From: an uncultured Alistipes sp.
Lineage (GTDB): Bacteria; Bacteroidota; Bacteroidia; Bacteroidales; Rikenellaceae
Reading direction: 5' to 3'
Length of the DNA stretch: 53,048 nt
Assembly: GCA_900545315.1 (NCBI GenBank)
Contig: UQYM01000017.1
Span: 1-53,048 of the forward strand
Made by a program: the position numbers and the translations under genes. Below the pieces are notes generated by a model. It was not told the origin of the DNA and did not search any database. It saw only the letters and a list, made by a program, of their open reading frames with translations. Numbering within the stretch: the stretch's first letter is position 1; each line of letters opens with the position of its first letter. Below, in pieces: positions 26,312 to 35,259 of this stretch.

Positions 26312-26366
26312 AATGCTCATTTGCAACGGACGGGGCTTGTCCTTCTTGGGTGCAGCTGCTCCCAGC

Positions 26367-26382
26367 TTACACTTGTGTAAGT
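26367..26382. repeat. 16-base palindrome with satellite half-sites
   Basis: CTTACAC and GTGTAAG flank TT, a perfect inverted repeat just after mnmA. Half copies TGTAAG (about 26420) and CTTACA (about 26491) follow within 125 bases. Role unknown; it lies downstream of both neighbours, so a promoter operator is unlikely. Confidence 0.4.
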
Positions 26383-26559
26383 GGTCAACACCCACACAGC
26401 TACTGTAAAACGCAACCTTTGTAAGTACGGAACGCAAACCCACCTGCAAGAAGAAAAACTGCTGTTACGACTTCGTTTTCCTGCAACCGAACTTACAAAC
26501 ATCAGGCTGCACGAACAGTCCATCAATGATTCGTTATTAGAATTTTACGAACAATACAG

Positions 26560-26600
26560 AAAAGGAGGGAGGAGACTAAGTTCTCCTCCCTCCTTTTTTT
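26560..26600. terminator. terminator between convergent mnmA and bioA
   Basis: A perfect 16-bp stem, 26560-26575 with 26582-26597, made of GGAGGGAGGAG and its complement, with a T-tract on the plus strand and weaker T-richness on the minus strand. Confidence 0.9.
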
Positions 26601-26690
26601 ATTTTAGAGCCATCGCTCCCCTCTTTGCACAGACTCTTTTATTAAGACAAATCGAGTCGCAAGGTTCAGGTCCATATTCCACGATCAGCC

Positions 26691-27986
26691 CTATGGCTGC
26701 ACCTCGGAGACCACTTTCAACAAGCCATGAGCCAGCCGTTCCAATTCGTTATCCTTAATAATATAGGGTGGCATCACATAAACCAACCGTCCGAACGGTC
26801 GTACCCAGATACCCTCCTCAACAAACCTCCGTTGCATGGCTGCCATATCGACCGGTTGGCGCATCTCGATCACGCCGATCGTACCCAATACCCGCACATC
26901 TGCCACCTGAGGCCACTGACGGGCCGGCTCCAAAAGACGTTTGAGGATCTGTTCGATCTCGGCAATACGTGACAGCGGCGAGTTCTCCTCCAACAACCGC
27001 AAGGAGGCCCCGGCAACCGCACAAGCCAAGGGATTCCCCATAAAGGTTGGCCCATGCATAAACTCCGATGGAGTGGCAGCAGAGATGGTATTGGCTACAC
27101 GATCTGTCGCCAAAACAGCCGCAAAGGTCATATATCCTCCGGTCAAAGCCTTGCCAACACACATGATATCGGGGGTGATTCCAGCCCACTCGCAGGCAAA
27201 CATCCGTCCGGTACGTCCAAAACCGGTCGCAATCTCGTCAGCAATCAACAAGATATCGTAACGGTCACACATTTCGCGCAGACGCTGCAAATAGCACGGA
27301 TGGTAGAACCACATGCCTCCTGCTCCCTGAACAACCGGCTCCAAAATGACCGCTGCCAACTCATCGTGATGCTGTTCGATCAACTGAGCCATCGGCGCAA
27401 AATCACGTTCATCCCACTCTGCCCCGAAACGCACCTCGGGACGCGGAACAAAATGCTGAATCGGCAACCGTCCCGAAAAGAGCGAGTGCATCCCCGTTAC
27501 CGGATCGCAAACCGACATCGCATGCCAGGTATCCCCGTGATAACCGCTGCGAATCGTCGCCAACGTATTCTTGTGCGGGGTTCCCTGCGCATACATGTAT
27601 TGCATCGCCATCTTGATAGCCACCTCAACCGAAACCGACCCCGAATCACAATAAAAGATCTTGGTCAAACCCTCCGGGACCATCCGCAACAACCGGCGGC
27701 CGAGCTCTACGGCCGGACGATGCGTAAAGCCTCCGAACATCACATGTGCCATCTCGTGCAACTGCGCCTCGGCCGCCGCATTGAGCACCGGATGGTTGTA
27801 CCCGTGTACCGCACACCACCACGAAGACATGCCATCAATCAAACGACGCCCGTCCGCCAACTCGATAAATACGCCCTCGGCCCGTGCAACCGGATAGACC
27901 GGTAACGGATTGTGCATCGAGGTATATGGATGCCACAAATGTTCGCGATCAAACGCCAACATCTCAGAAACCGATTCACTATACAT
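26691..27986 (-). CDS. bioA: adenosylmethionine--8-amino-7-oxononanoate aminotransferase
   Basis: PLP enzyme of biotin synthesis that transfers an amino group from S-adenosylmethionine to KAPA, giving DAPA. With ATG 27986 the product is 431 residues, the usual length. Substrate-site residues include LWHPYTSM near 17-24 and SSWWCAVHGYNHP; the PLP-binding Asp250 is in LIADEIATGFGRTG and the Schiff-base Lys279 in VGKALTGGYMT. No other biotin gene is in the window, so bioA stands alone here. A two-stem hairpin at 28046-28111 lies 60 bases upstream and might be a leader element. Confidence 0.95.
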   Translation of the reverse strand: MYSESVSEMLAFDREHLWHPYTSMHNPLPVYPVARAEGVFIELADGRRLIDGMSSWWCAVHGYNHPVLNAAAEAQLHEMAHVMFGGFTHRPAVELGRRLLRMVPEGLTKIFYCDSGSVSVEVAIKMAMQYMYAQGTPHKNTLATIRSGYHGDTWHAMSVCDPVTGMHSLFSGRLPIQHFVPRPEVRFGAEWDERDFAPMAQLIEQHHDELAAVILEPVVQGAGGMWFYHPCYLQRLREMCDRYDILLIADEIATGFGRTGRMFACEWAGITPDIMCVGKALTGGYMTFAAVLATDRVANTISAATPSEFMHGPTFMGNPLACAVAGASLRLLEENSPLSRIAEIEQILKRLLEPARQWPQVADVRVLGTIGVIEMRQPVDMAAMQRRFVEEGIWVRPFGRLVYVMPPYIIKDNELERLAHGLLKVVSEVQP

Positions 27987-28045
27987 AACTGCCAATATCT
28001 AAGAAAACATTGTAATCAACTGCTTCGTTTGAGTTCTCATCGCTG

Positions 28046-28111
28046 CCTCCTACACTTTGAATTCGTGCAAAACAGCCCGAGACTCACCGTTCGAATCTGA
28101 TCTGTTGGAGG
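28046..28111 (-). ncRNA. two-stem hairpin upstream of bioA
   Basis: CCTCC-T-ACA at one end pairs with TGT-T-GGAGG at the other (8 of 9), then ATTCG pairs with CGAAT inside after 6-base symmetrical internal-loop strands. In the bioA direction it would lie in the leader. No named riboswitch is recognised. Confidence 0.3.
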
Positions 28112-28333
28112 TCATCGGTTCTCTATACCCGAAATCTACTATCGCCACAAAACAGATCAAACAAAAATAACGATTTCGGCTCCACCACCCAAAAACCAGA
28201 ACCCAATTTCACACCCCCAGCTCCACAAAATTCAATTTCAGCGCCCTCTGCCATCGAAACCAAATAGCATATTTATTCAACTCATATCAATATCAATATG
28301 TCTTTTCAGAATAGAATTAGATATAAATATATT

Positions 28334-28365
28334 ATTGTAATATAAAATTATAAATTGTATATTTG
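28334..28365 (+). promoter_or_regulatory. promoter of the AraC regulator
   Basis: ATTG (28334-28337), a 20-base spacer and TATATTTG (28358-28365), in very AT-rich surroundings. The leader to ATG 28448 is about 75 nt. Confidence 0.65.
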
Positions 28366-28447
28366 TTTTAGCTACAAAGCGCTCCTTAGACTTCGGTCCG
28401 GTGATCGCATACTGGCCACCACACCCCCTAAAACGACCGAGATAACC

Positions 28448-29419
28448 ATGAACCACACCCCAAAATCATCCCCTACCGATTCACAGCAACCTACCATCGT
28501 CAAGTATGTACAGACCTTACGGACAGGTATCCGCTCCCAAACGCTGAGCCGACACTGCATTGGGTACGTACTCCGCGGTACCAAATATATCTATTACGGC
28601 GATGTGCGGCACACGGTAACCCGTGGCAAGGTGTTCTATCTGGATATCGGGACCCATTATGTCGAAGATGTGCCGGACAATGGACGCAGCTTCGAACAGA
28701 TTATCTTCTTCTACAGCTCACAACAACTGGCCAGTATCCTCAACAACCTGAATCTCACCTATCAACTGACCATCACCAACGACCATAGCTGCCCCGAATG
28801 CGAGAAGCAGACCCACGTCATCGCTCCGGCAGACTCGGCCCTCAAGAACTTTTTCAGCGGCATCAATAGTGGACTCCGCGAGAACCTCTATTTGGACGAC
28901 TCCATCTCGATCCATCTCAAACTGACCGAACTGATCTACCTGATCCTCGCACAAGGAGACTGCTGTCTCAAAAACAAGGTCCTTAGCAATATGGATCTGT
29001 CGAAAGAGAGCTTCGAGCAGATCGTCAGACAACATATCTTCACCGACATCTCGATCGAAGATCTAGCTGCCAACTGCAACATGAGCCTCACCTCCTTCAA
29101 AAAGGAGTTCCGCAAACACTTCTTCGAGCCGCCACACAAATGGATGATCCGGCAACGCCTGATGCACTCCAGACTGCTGCTCATCTCAACCAGCCGCTCC
29201 ATTGCCGAAATCGGTCTGGCCTGCAACTTCCCCAACACCTCGCATTTCATCAAACTGTTCAAAAAAGAGTACGGTGTCACTCCTGCTGTCTACCGGGCTC
29301 AACTTGTATTGGGCAAAGAGACAGACAAAACAGCCAATAAAGAGACCTCCTCTGACGAACAACCTGCCACCCCAATCGGCAATCCAACCGGGAATCATAC
29401 TCCTGCCGTAAGACTCTAA
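28448..29419 (+). CDS. AraC-family transcriptional regulator
   Basis: A 323-residue cytosolic regulator. ATG 28448 (MNHTPKSSPT) is preferred over upstream codons because it fits the predicted transcript start. Residues about 20-130 form a cupin-like sensor (GYVLRGTKYIYYGDVRHTVTRGKVFYLDIGTHYVEDVP). A CPEC pair lies near residue 115. The double HTH is at about 205-305 (ISIEDLAANCNMSLTSFKKEFRKHF and IAEIGLACNFPNTSHFIKLFKKEYGVTPAVYR). A charged, Pro-rich tail of about 35 residues follows. The ligand and targets are unknown; neighbours do not suggest a pathway. Confidence 0.88.
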   Translation: MNHTPKSSPTDSQQPTIVKYVQTLRTGIRSQTLSRHCIGYVLRGTKYIYYGDVRHTVTRGKVFYLDIGTHYVEDVPDNGRSFEQIIFFYSSQQLASILNNLNLTYQLTITNDHSCPECEKQTHVIAPADSALKNFFSGINSGLRENLYLDDSISIHLKLTELIYLILAQGDCCLKNKVLSNMDLSKESFEQIVRQHIFTDISIEDLAANCNMSLTSFKKEFRKHFFEPPHKWMIRQRLMHSRLLLISTSRSIAEIGLACNFPNTSHFIKLFKKEYGVTPAVYRAQLVLGKETDKTANKETSSDEQPATPIGNPTGNHTPAVRL

Positions 29420-29746
29420 GCGCTCCCTAAGTCAATTCTACCACCAGTAGGGCCTCTTTACAAAGGCCCACTTGCCGTGTGCATTCGCCTCAACAACAAA
29501 AGCCGCTGTTTGAACCAGAGTTAAGTTCGCCAGAAGGCTGATAACCAGGGAATCACTCCACTTTCAAGGTAATGCAGGAATAAAACTTTTCCGACGCGAC
29601 CGTCAGAACAGGCTGCCACAAAGTTTATCAAGAAAAGAGCCGTGGAGTGGACAATTATCCATACCAGCACAAAGAACAAAAAAATTTTATGAGTCATTTT
29701 TTTGAGAGGAAGAGCAAGATCTGCCATCCATCTGCTGACTGTGCAG
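29420..29746. other. intergenic region between the AraC and ClC genes
   Basis: No supported gene. A short hairpin GGGCC / GGCCC sits at 29450-29469 after the AraC gene, without a T-run. CACTCCAC (29552-29559) and GTGGAGTG (29643-29650) form an 8-bp inverted repeat 83 bases apart. Confidence 0.5.
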
Positions 29747-31546
29747 CTACTCTTCGCTAATAGCCACCAATTGCTCCCGATAGGCGGCCAAAATACGTGA
29801 TTTGGAGATGAAGCCCAGGTAATGGTGACTGCTGTCGATCACCGGCAACATCCAGGCCTTCGACTGCTCAAAAGCATTCAATACACTGCCAATCTGTTCG
29901 TTCGACAAAACCACATCCGGCGGGGGAATCATGTAATTGTCTATCTTCGTATCGTACTTGTCGGCATCGAACATATCGGCCCGCAAATCATCCAGCTGAA
30001 CCACCCCCAGCAAAATCCCCTGCGAATCTACCACCGGGAAGATATTGCGCCGTACGGTCGAAATCAAATGGACCACATCTCCCAACGTCGTATCCAGCGT
30101 AATGGGGTGGAAATCGGTCTCCATCAGCTTCTTCAGGTTCAAAAATACCAATACGGAACGGTCCTTATTGTGGGTCAACAGCTCCCCACTTTGATACAAT
30201 TTCTTGGTATAGATCGAATAGGGCTCAAAATAGTAACTAATACCGAACGAAACGGCCGAAACCAACATCAACGGCACAAACAACGAATACCCGTTGGTTA
30301 GCTCCGCAATCAGGAAGATCGAGGTGAGCGGTGCCTTCATCACCCCGGACATCACCCCCGCCATGCCAACCAGCGTAAACGATGCGATCGGAACATTGAA
30401 CCCCAAAAAGGTATTCATAATATAGGCGGCTGATGCACCCGTAAACGCACCAACAAACAGGGAGGGGGCAAAAGTACCACCAACACCGCCAGCAGCTGTC
30501 GTAGCCGACATCGCAACCACCTTGAAAAACAGCGAGGCAACCAGATAAATGGCCACTAACCACGGAATTTCACGAAACGAGTAGAAGAGTGAATTGTCAA
30601 ACAGCGTATTGATATTGCCATGCATCAGATCGACCATCGCCTCATACCCCTCACCATAAAGCGGAGGGAAAACAAAGATCAACAAACCGATCACAATGCC
30701 CCCGACAATCCACTTGCGGGCCATCGTCTTCAGCTTGCCGAAGGCACCACCGATTGCCGTATTGATCCGTGTAAAATAGTAGGACATGAATCCGCACAAC
30801 ACCCCAAGAACCACATAAAAGGGAATGTTGTGCAGATTAAAGGTCGATATCTCAATATTGAAAACCGGCTCAAAACCATTCAAAAAGAACATCAGCGATG
30901 TGGCTGCCACCGTGGAGATCAACAACGGCATGATCGAACTGACCGTAATGTCCAGCATCAGAATCTCCAACACAAAGACCACCCCAGTGATCGGAGCCTT
31001 AAACACCGCCGACAACGCCCCGGCCGCTCCACAACACAACAACAGCGTAATGTTGCGATAGTTGAGCCGCATAAACTGACCAATGTTGGACCCAATGGCC
31101 GAACCCGTCAACACAATCGGGGCCTCAGGTCCGACCGAACCACCGAAACCAATGGTCGTCGCACTGGCCACCATCGAACTGTAACAGTTGTGAGCCTTGA
31201 TCCGGGAGCCCTTCTTGCTCATCGCATACAGCACCCGCGTAACACCCTCCGAAATGTTGTCTCGAACCCAATATCGTACAAACAGAGAGGCCAAAATAAC
31301 GCCGATAATCGGATAGATCAAGTAAAGCGGTGCCGCCGTATCGATCGCCAGCCAACTGGTCAACGCCGAACGGACCCAGTACAACAACCGCTCGAAAATA
31401 TAGGTAGCAAAACCCGACGCCAACCCCACAACAACAGCCAACACAATCATCAGCTGCTTCTCGGAGAGCCGTTTGGTCGCCACAATCAGGTAGCGGTACA
31501 GAATCTCCAACCGTTGTTGATATTTTTGTCGTCGATTACCTTTCAT
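29747..31546 (-). CDS. ClC-family chloride channel or transporter with CBS domains
   Basis: A 599-residue inner-membrane protein. Residues about 30-445 contain the many hydrophobic helices of the ClC fold. The selectivity motif GSVGPEAP appears near residue 136 with the gating Glu, and the second Gly-rich loop is AAGGVGGTFAPSLFVGA near 350. The cytosolic C-terminus (about 460-599) holds two CBS domains (TLGDVVHLISTVRRNIFPVVD and IGSVLNAFEQSKAWMLPVID) that usually bind adenine nucleotides. Whether it is a channel or a chloride/proton exchanger cannot be settled by eye. Monocistronic. Confidence 0.93.
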   Translation of the reverse strand: MKGNRRQKYQQRLEILYRYLIVATKRLSEKQLMIVLAVVVGLASGFATYIFERLLYWVRSALTSWLAIDTAAPLYLIYPIIGVILASLFVRYWVRDNISEGVTRVLYAMSKKGSRIKAHNCYSSMVASATTIGFGGSVGPEAPIVLTGSAIGSNIGQFMRLNYRNITLLLCCGAAGALSAVFKAPITGVVFVLEILMLDITVSSIMPLLISTVAATSLMFFLNGFEPVFNIEISTFNLHNIPFYVVLGVLCGFMSYYFTRINTAIGGAFGKLKTMARKWIVGGIVIGLLIFVFPPLYGEGYEAMVDLMHGNINTLFDNSLFYSFREIPWLVAIYLVASLFFKVVAMSATTAAGGVGGTFAPSLFVGAFTGASAAYIMNTFLGFNVPIASFTLVGMAGVMSGVMKAPLTSIFLIAELTNGYSLFVPLMLVSAVSFGISYYFEPYSIYTKKLYQSGELLTHNKDRSVLVFLNLKKLMETDFHPITLDTTLGDVVHLISTVRRNIFPVVDSQGILLGVVQLDDLRADMFDADKYDTKIDNYMIPPPDVVLSNEQIGSVLNAFEQSKAWMLPVIDSSHHYLGFISKSRILAAYREQLVAISEE

Positions 31547-31747
31547 TTTACCATTTTCAAAGCAGGAGAGTTTTTCTTTCCTCCCTCCCCCGTGTGAGTA
31601 TCCTTACTCAGGATCTGCCGAAGATCGGTCAACGGCTTCTACACTTCTTCACCGCCAACCGCCCCCGCGAGCACGCCAACAGTCCTCAACGGAAACCAAG
31701 TATCGCTCCGTCACACCATCCACAGATACCGTAGTCCGACAAAGAGT

Positions 31748-31774
31748 GCCGGGACCGGTTTTAACGGTCCCGGC
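31748..31774. repeat. isolated 10-bp perfect hairpin
   Basis: GCCGGGACCG pairs with CGGTCCCGGC around GTTTTAA. Neither strand has a following T-run, so it is not a standard terminator. It may be a leader or processing hairpin upstream of the ClC gene, which starts about 200 bases away. Confidence 0.45.
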
Positions 31775-32047
31775 CGCCAAGACCAACTTTCGCTCAAACT
31801 TCGCATTTTCTTTGACGATACCGAGATAAACAGGACAATGCCTTCAGGCTCTACACCCGAAGAGCAACACGTGAACTATATTTAAACCGGGCTGGATCCT
31901 GGAACAATACTCCTCACAAAGTCTGTCCACATAAACAAACAGCATAAAGTTACACAACATCTCCGAAAACCAAAACATCTTCGCAACCTTATTCTGCTCC
32001 ACCCCCTTGCAAGCGGCCTCTCGCGCCGTTACCGCCTCAAAATAAAA

Positions 32048-32091
32048 TACCCTGCATCGACCTCTCTCCCAGAGAAAAGTGACGCAGGGTA
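32048..32091 (-). terminator. trpS terminator
   Basis: On the minus strand TACCCTGC / GCAGGGTA form 8 bp closing a loop with an inner CTCT/AGAG hairpin, followed by TTTTATTTTG. Confidence 0.65.
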
Positions 32092-32125
32092 GATCTATAC
32101 TACTACAAATCGTCAAATATTCACC

Positions 32126-33115
32126 CTAAAAAGGACGGATACCCATAATCTCACGTACCTCGGCTACCGTCTTCGAAGCACTCTCACGTGCTACCTCCGC
32201 TCCACGGGTAACCACCTTGTGCAGGTAGGCATCATCGTTGATAATCTCGGCCAGGTTCGTACGAATCGGGGTCACCACCTTGATAATATCCTCGGCAAGC
32301 TGTTTCTTCATATCCCCGTAACGGATCTCACAGCGATTCCACAAATCGGTATAGTGCTGCAGAGTGTCCGGCGTCGAAACAGCCTTCATAATGGTGAACA
32401 GATTGGTAATCACCTCCGGCATCGGACTGTTCGGCTCGGTCGGACCGCCATCCGTCACAGCCTTCATCACCTTCTTGCGAATCACATCGTCCGGATCCGA
32501 AAGGAAAATACCGTTCCCCTCCGATTTACCCATCTTGCCCGTACCATTCAAGCCCGGAATTTTCACCGATGCTTCACCAAAGTTGTAAGGTTGGCTCTCA
32601 GGGAAATATTCAACACCATACATCTGATTGAAACGACGTGCAAAACGACGGGTCAACTCCAGGTGCTGCTCCTGATCCTTGCCTACCGGTACGCGTGTGG
32701 CCCGGTGCAACAAAATGTCGGCCGCCATCAATACCGGATAGCACAACAAACCCGCATTCACATTATCCGGCTGATGACGTACCTTGTCCTTGAAAGATGC
32801 CGTACGCTCCAACTCCCCAACATAGGTGTGCATGCTCAACAACAAAGACAACTCCGTCACCTGAGGCACATCACTCTGAATATAAATCGTCGCAGCCTCC
32901 GGATCAAGCCCTGCTGCCAAATACTCCGCCAATACGTTGCGAACATTCCCATGCAACGCCTTCGGATCCGGATGGGTCGTCAATGAGTGATAATCCGCAA
33001 TGAAAAAGAAACACCGATCCGTATGCTGCATCTTCACAAAATTCTTCAAGGCACCGAAATAGTTCCCCAAATGCAACTGACCGGTCGAGCGAATACCGCT
33101 AACTACTGTTTCCAT
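32126..33115 (-). CDS. trpS: tryptophan--tRNA ligase
   Basis: Class I synthetase charging tRNA-Trp. The 329-residue product starts at ATG 33115 (METVVSGIRSTGQLHLG); the frame extends 19 codons further but without homologous sequence. The HIGH equivalent is HLGN at 15-18 and the KMSKS equivalent is KMGKSEGN near residue 195, the usual variant in this family. DIYLHRA-type core residues (MAADILLHRATRVPVGKDQEQHLELTR) form the Trp and ATP pocket. A -7 element is present upstream. Divergent from the ABC exporter. Confidence 0.96.
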   Translation of the reverse strand: METVVSGIRSTGQLHLGNYFGALKNFVKMQHTDRCFFFIADYHSLTTHPDPKALHGNVRNVLAEYLAAGLDPEAATIYIQSDVPQVTELSLLLSMHTYVGELERTASFKDKVRHQPDNVNAGLLCYPVLMAADILLHRATRVPVGKDQEQHLELTRRFARRFNQMYGVEYFPESQPYNFGEASVKIPGLNGTGKMGKSEGNGIFLSDPDDVIRKKVMKAVTDGGPTEPNSPMPEVITNLFTIMKAVSTPDTLQHYTDLWNRCEIRYGDMKKQLAEDIIKVVTPIRTNLAEIINDDAYLHKVVTRGAEVARESASKTVAEVREIMGIRPF

Positions 33116-33144
33116 AATATCTATTCTATTGTTTTTTTGTCGCA

Positions 33145-33152
33145 CAAAATTA
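33145..33152 (-). promoter_or_regulatory. -7 element of trpS
   Basis: TAATTTTG on the minus strand is an exact TAnnTTTG match, 30 bases before the ATG. No TTTG at the proper distance (one is only 12 bases away). Confidence 0.45.
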
Positions 33153-33216
33153 ACAAAAACAGCACAAATCAATCCCCATTATCCGAAATTATCGGGCGTT
33201 ATACCGATTTTTGAAT

Positions 33217-33224
33217 TACTTTTG
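33217..33224 (+). promoter_or_regulatory. -7 element of the ABC exporter
   Basis: TACTTTTG is an exact match, 60 bases before the ATG at 33285. An inverted repeat ATCGG / CCGAT lies immediately upstream (33191-33208). Confidence 0.45.
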
Positions 33225-33284
33225 CGTGTAGGTTCTGTCATCCTACAAATTACTCGACAAACCTTCAACCCGATACACCCGCCT

Positions 33285-35114
33285 ATGAATACCTATTGGA
33301 GACTGCTGGGATTCGCCAAACCGATCGAAAAATATGCGATCCCCTATTTCTTCTATACCCTATTCTACTCGCTGTTCAACACGTTCAACTTCGTGATGAT
33401 CATCCCGATCCTCAACTCGTTGTTCGACCCCTCGAAACAGATCGCCCATGTCACAGAATGGCCTCACTTCGCCCTCAACATGGACTACTTCGATCAACTG
33501 CTGAATTTCGTCCTCTATAAAATCTACGGTGACCACTACTCGGTGATGAACGTCATGCTGTTCCTCAGCATCTTTATCGTCACCTCTGCCCTGCTTAGCA
33601 ACCTATTCCGCTACCTCGGCCAGTGGACCATCGAAAATATGAAAATCCATACCCTCCGCCGCCTGAGAAATGCCGTCTTCGATAACGTCATGGGTCTCCA
33701 CGTCGGATACTTCAGCAACGAACGTAAAGGCGATATCATCTCCAAAATCACATCCGACGTCACCGTCGTGCAGTTCTGCATCACCAATACCCTCCAGGTG
33801 GCCTTCCGCGAACCATTCCTCATCATCGGCTATATGGTCGCACTCGTCAATATCTCGTGGGAATTGACCATCTTCTCAGCCATCTTCCTGCCACTGACCG
33901 CCCTGCTGATCGGCTCAATCGTCAAACACCTCCGCAAATCGGCTAAAGAGGCCCAGGAAAACTTCGGCGATATGACCAGTCTGCTCGACGAAGCCCTCAC
34001 CGGAGTCAAGGTGATCAAGGGATACAACGCCACCGGTTATATCACCAAAAAATTCCGCCGTATCAACGACCTCTATTCGCGCATCACTCGGGCTATGGCA
34101 CGTCGCCAACAACTCGCCTCCCCAATGAGCGAATTCCTCGGTATCACCGCCGCAGCCATTCTATTAATGTATGGCGGCAGTCTGGTCCTCGACGGAAAAC
34201 TCGAAGCTGCCGGATTTATCGCCTACCTGGCCATCTTCACCCAGATCACCCGCCCGGTCCGCTCCTTCACCGACGCCTTCAGCAACATCAACCAGGGTAT
34301 CGCCGCCGGTGAACGCGTTCTCGGCCTGCTCGACGAAAAGAGCAAAATCACCGCTCCCACCAATGCCGCAAAACTCGAAGAGTTCAAAGAGAGCATCGAG
34401 TTCCGCAACGTCTCCTTCTCCTACGACGATTCGCGTCAGGTGATCGACTCCGTCAGCTTCACCATCCGCAAAGGAGAGACCGTCGCTCTGGTGGGTCCCT
34501 CAGGCGGAGGTAAGTCAACCCTTTCGGACCTCATTCCCCGTTTCTATGACGTGACCGGAGGCCAAATTCTCGTCGATGGCATCGATCTGCGCGACTACGA
34601 TCTCGAAAGCCTCCGTCGACACATGGGTATCGTCACCCAGGAGACTATTCTGTTCAACGACACCATTGCCGGCAACATTCGTCTCGGTAAACGCAACGCC
34701 ACCGATGCCGAGATCGAGACCGCTGCCCGAATCGCCAACGCCGACGAATTTATTCGCGAAACGGAACACGGCTACCAAACCAATGTCGGCGATCGCGGCA
34801 TGAAACTCTCCGGTGGTCAACGACAACGGTTGAGTATTGCTCGAGCTGTACTGAAAAATCCCGACATCCTGATTCTCGATGAGGCCACCTCAGCCCTCGA
34901 CACCGAATCCGAAAAGTTGGTACAAGACGCACTGAGTGCGCTGCTCAAAGGCCGCACCTCGCTGGTAATCGCCCACCGACTCAGCACCATTCACAATGCC
35001 GACAAAATCATTGTGATCGAACACGGCCGCATCGCCGAACAGGGAACTCACCACGAACTGATGGAACGTGGCGGCATCTATGCCCACCTGATCGAGATGC
35101 AGCAGCTTTCCTAA
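33285..35114 (+). CDS. MsbA-like ABC exporter (permease-ATPase fusion)
   Basis: A 609-residue half-transporter. ATG 33285 (MNTYWRLLGFAKPIEKYAIPY) fits family length. The transmembrane domain covers about 15-325 with six helices and the coupling helix region GDIISKITSDVTVVQ. The ATPase has Walker A GPSGGGKST near 404, Q-loop TQETILFNDTI, signature LSGGQRQRL near 508, Walker B ILILDEATSALD near 528 and the switch His in IAHRLSTI. Such proteins in Bacteroidetes usually export lipids (MsbA) or multidrug substrates; substrate is inferred only. Followed after 145 bases by a radical SAM gene on the same strand. Confidence 0.92.
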   Translation: MNTYWRLLGFAKPIEKYAIPYFFYTLFYSLFNTFNFVMIIPILNSLFDPSKQIAHVTEWPHFALNMDYFDQLLNFVLYKIYGDHYSVMNVMLFLSIFIVTSALLSNLFRYLGQWTIENMKIHTLRRLRNAVFDNVMGLHVGYFSNERKGDIISKITSDVTVVQFCITNTLQVAFREPFLIIGYMVALVNISWELTIFSAIFLPLTALLIGSIVKHLRKSAKEAQENFGDMTSLLDEALTGVKVIKGYNATGYITKKFRRINDLYSRITRAMARRQQLASPMSEFLGITAAAILLMYGGSLVLDGKLEAAGFIAYLAIFTQITRPVRSFTDAFSNINQGIAAGERVLGLLDEKSKITAPTNAAKLEEFKESIEFRNVSFSYDDSRQVIDSVSFTIRKGETVALVGPSGGGKSTLSDLIPRFYDVTGGQILVDGIDLRDYDLESLRRHMGIVTQETILFNDTIAGNIRLGKRNATDAEIETAARIANADEFIRETEHGYQTNVGDRGMKLSGGQRQRLSIARAVLKNPDILILDEATSALDTESEKLVQDALSALLKGRTSLVIAHRLSTIHNADKIIVIEHGRIAEQGTHHELMERGGIYAHLIEMQQLS

Positions 35115-35259
35115 CCCCTGACTCCCGAAAGCACGAAAGAGCCTCTATTTCTCCTCGTGCTTCCTCGATATACCGGATACCGGCGCTACATTCTCTCTTC
35201 CGGGGTGCAACTTGATGCCCCGGAAGGCAACGATCAGCGCCAACCAAACATACCGCATT

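Larger units (their letters stand above)
26312..26690. other. intergenic region between mnmA and bioA
   Basis: No gene. It holds a palindrome CTTACAC-TT-GTGTAAG at 26367-26382, further TGTAAG / CTTACA copies near 26420 and 26491, and a strong shared terminator at 26560-26600. Confidence 0.6.
27987..28447. other. divergent intergenic region between bioA and the AraC gene
   Basis: About 460 bases with no gene. It holds a hairpin element at 28046-28111 and an AT-rich promoter block at 28270-28370 for the AraC gene. Confidence 0.6.
31547..32125. other. intergenic region between ClC gene and trpS
   Basis: 579 bases with no gene. It has a perfect 10-bp hairpin at 31748-31774 and the trpS terminator at 32048-32091. 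The rest is C-rich on the plus strand. Confidence 0.6.

Noticed and set aside
29521..29727. Possible 68-residue protein with one hydrophobic segment just after the ClC gene
   Set aside because: No promoter, weak codon pattern and no recognisable family; cannot be told from chance in AT-rich DNA.
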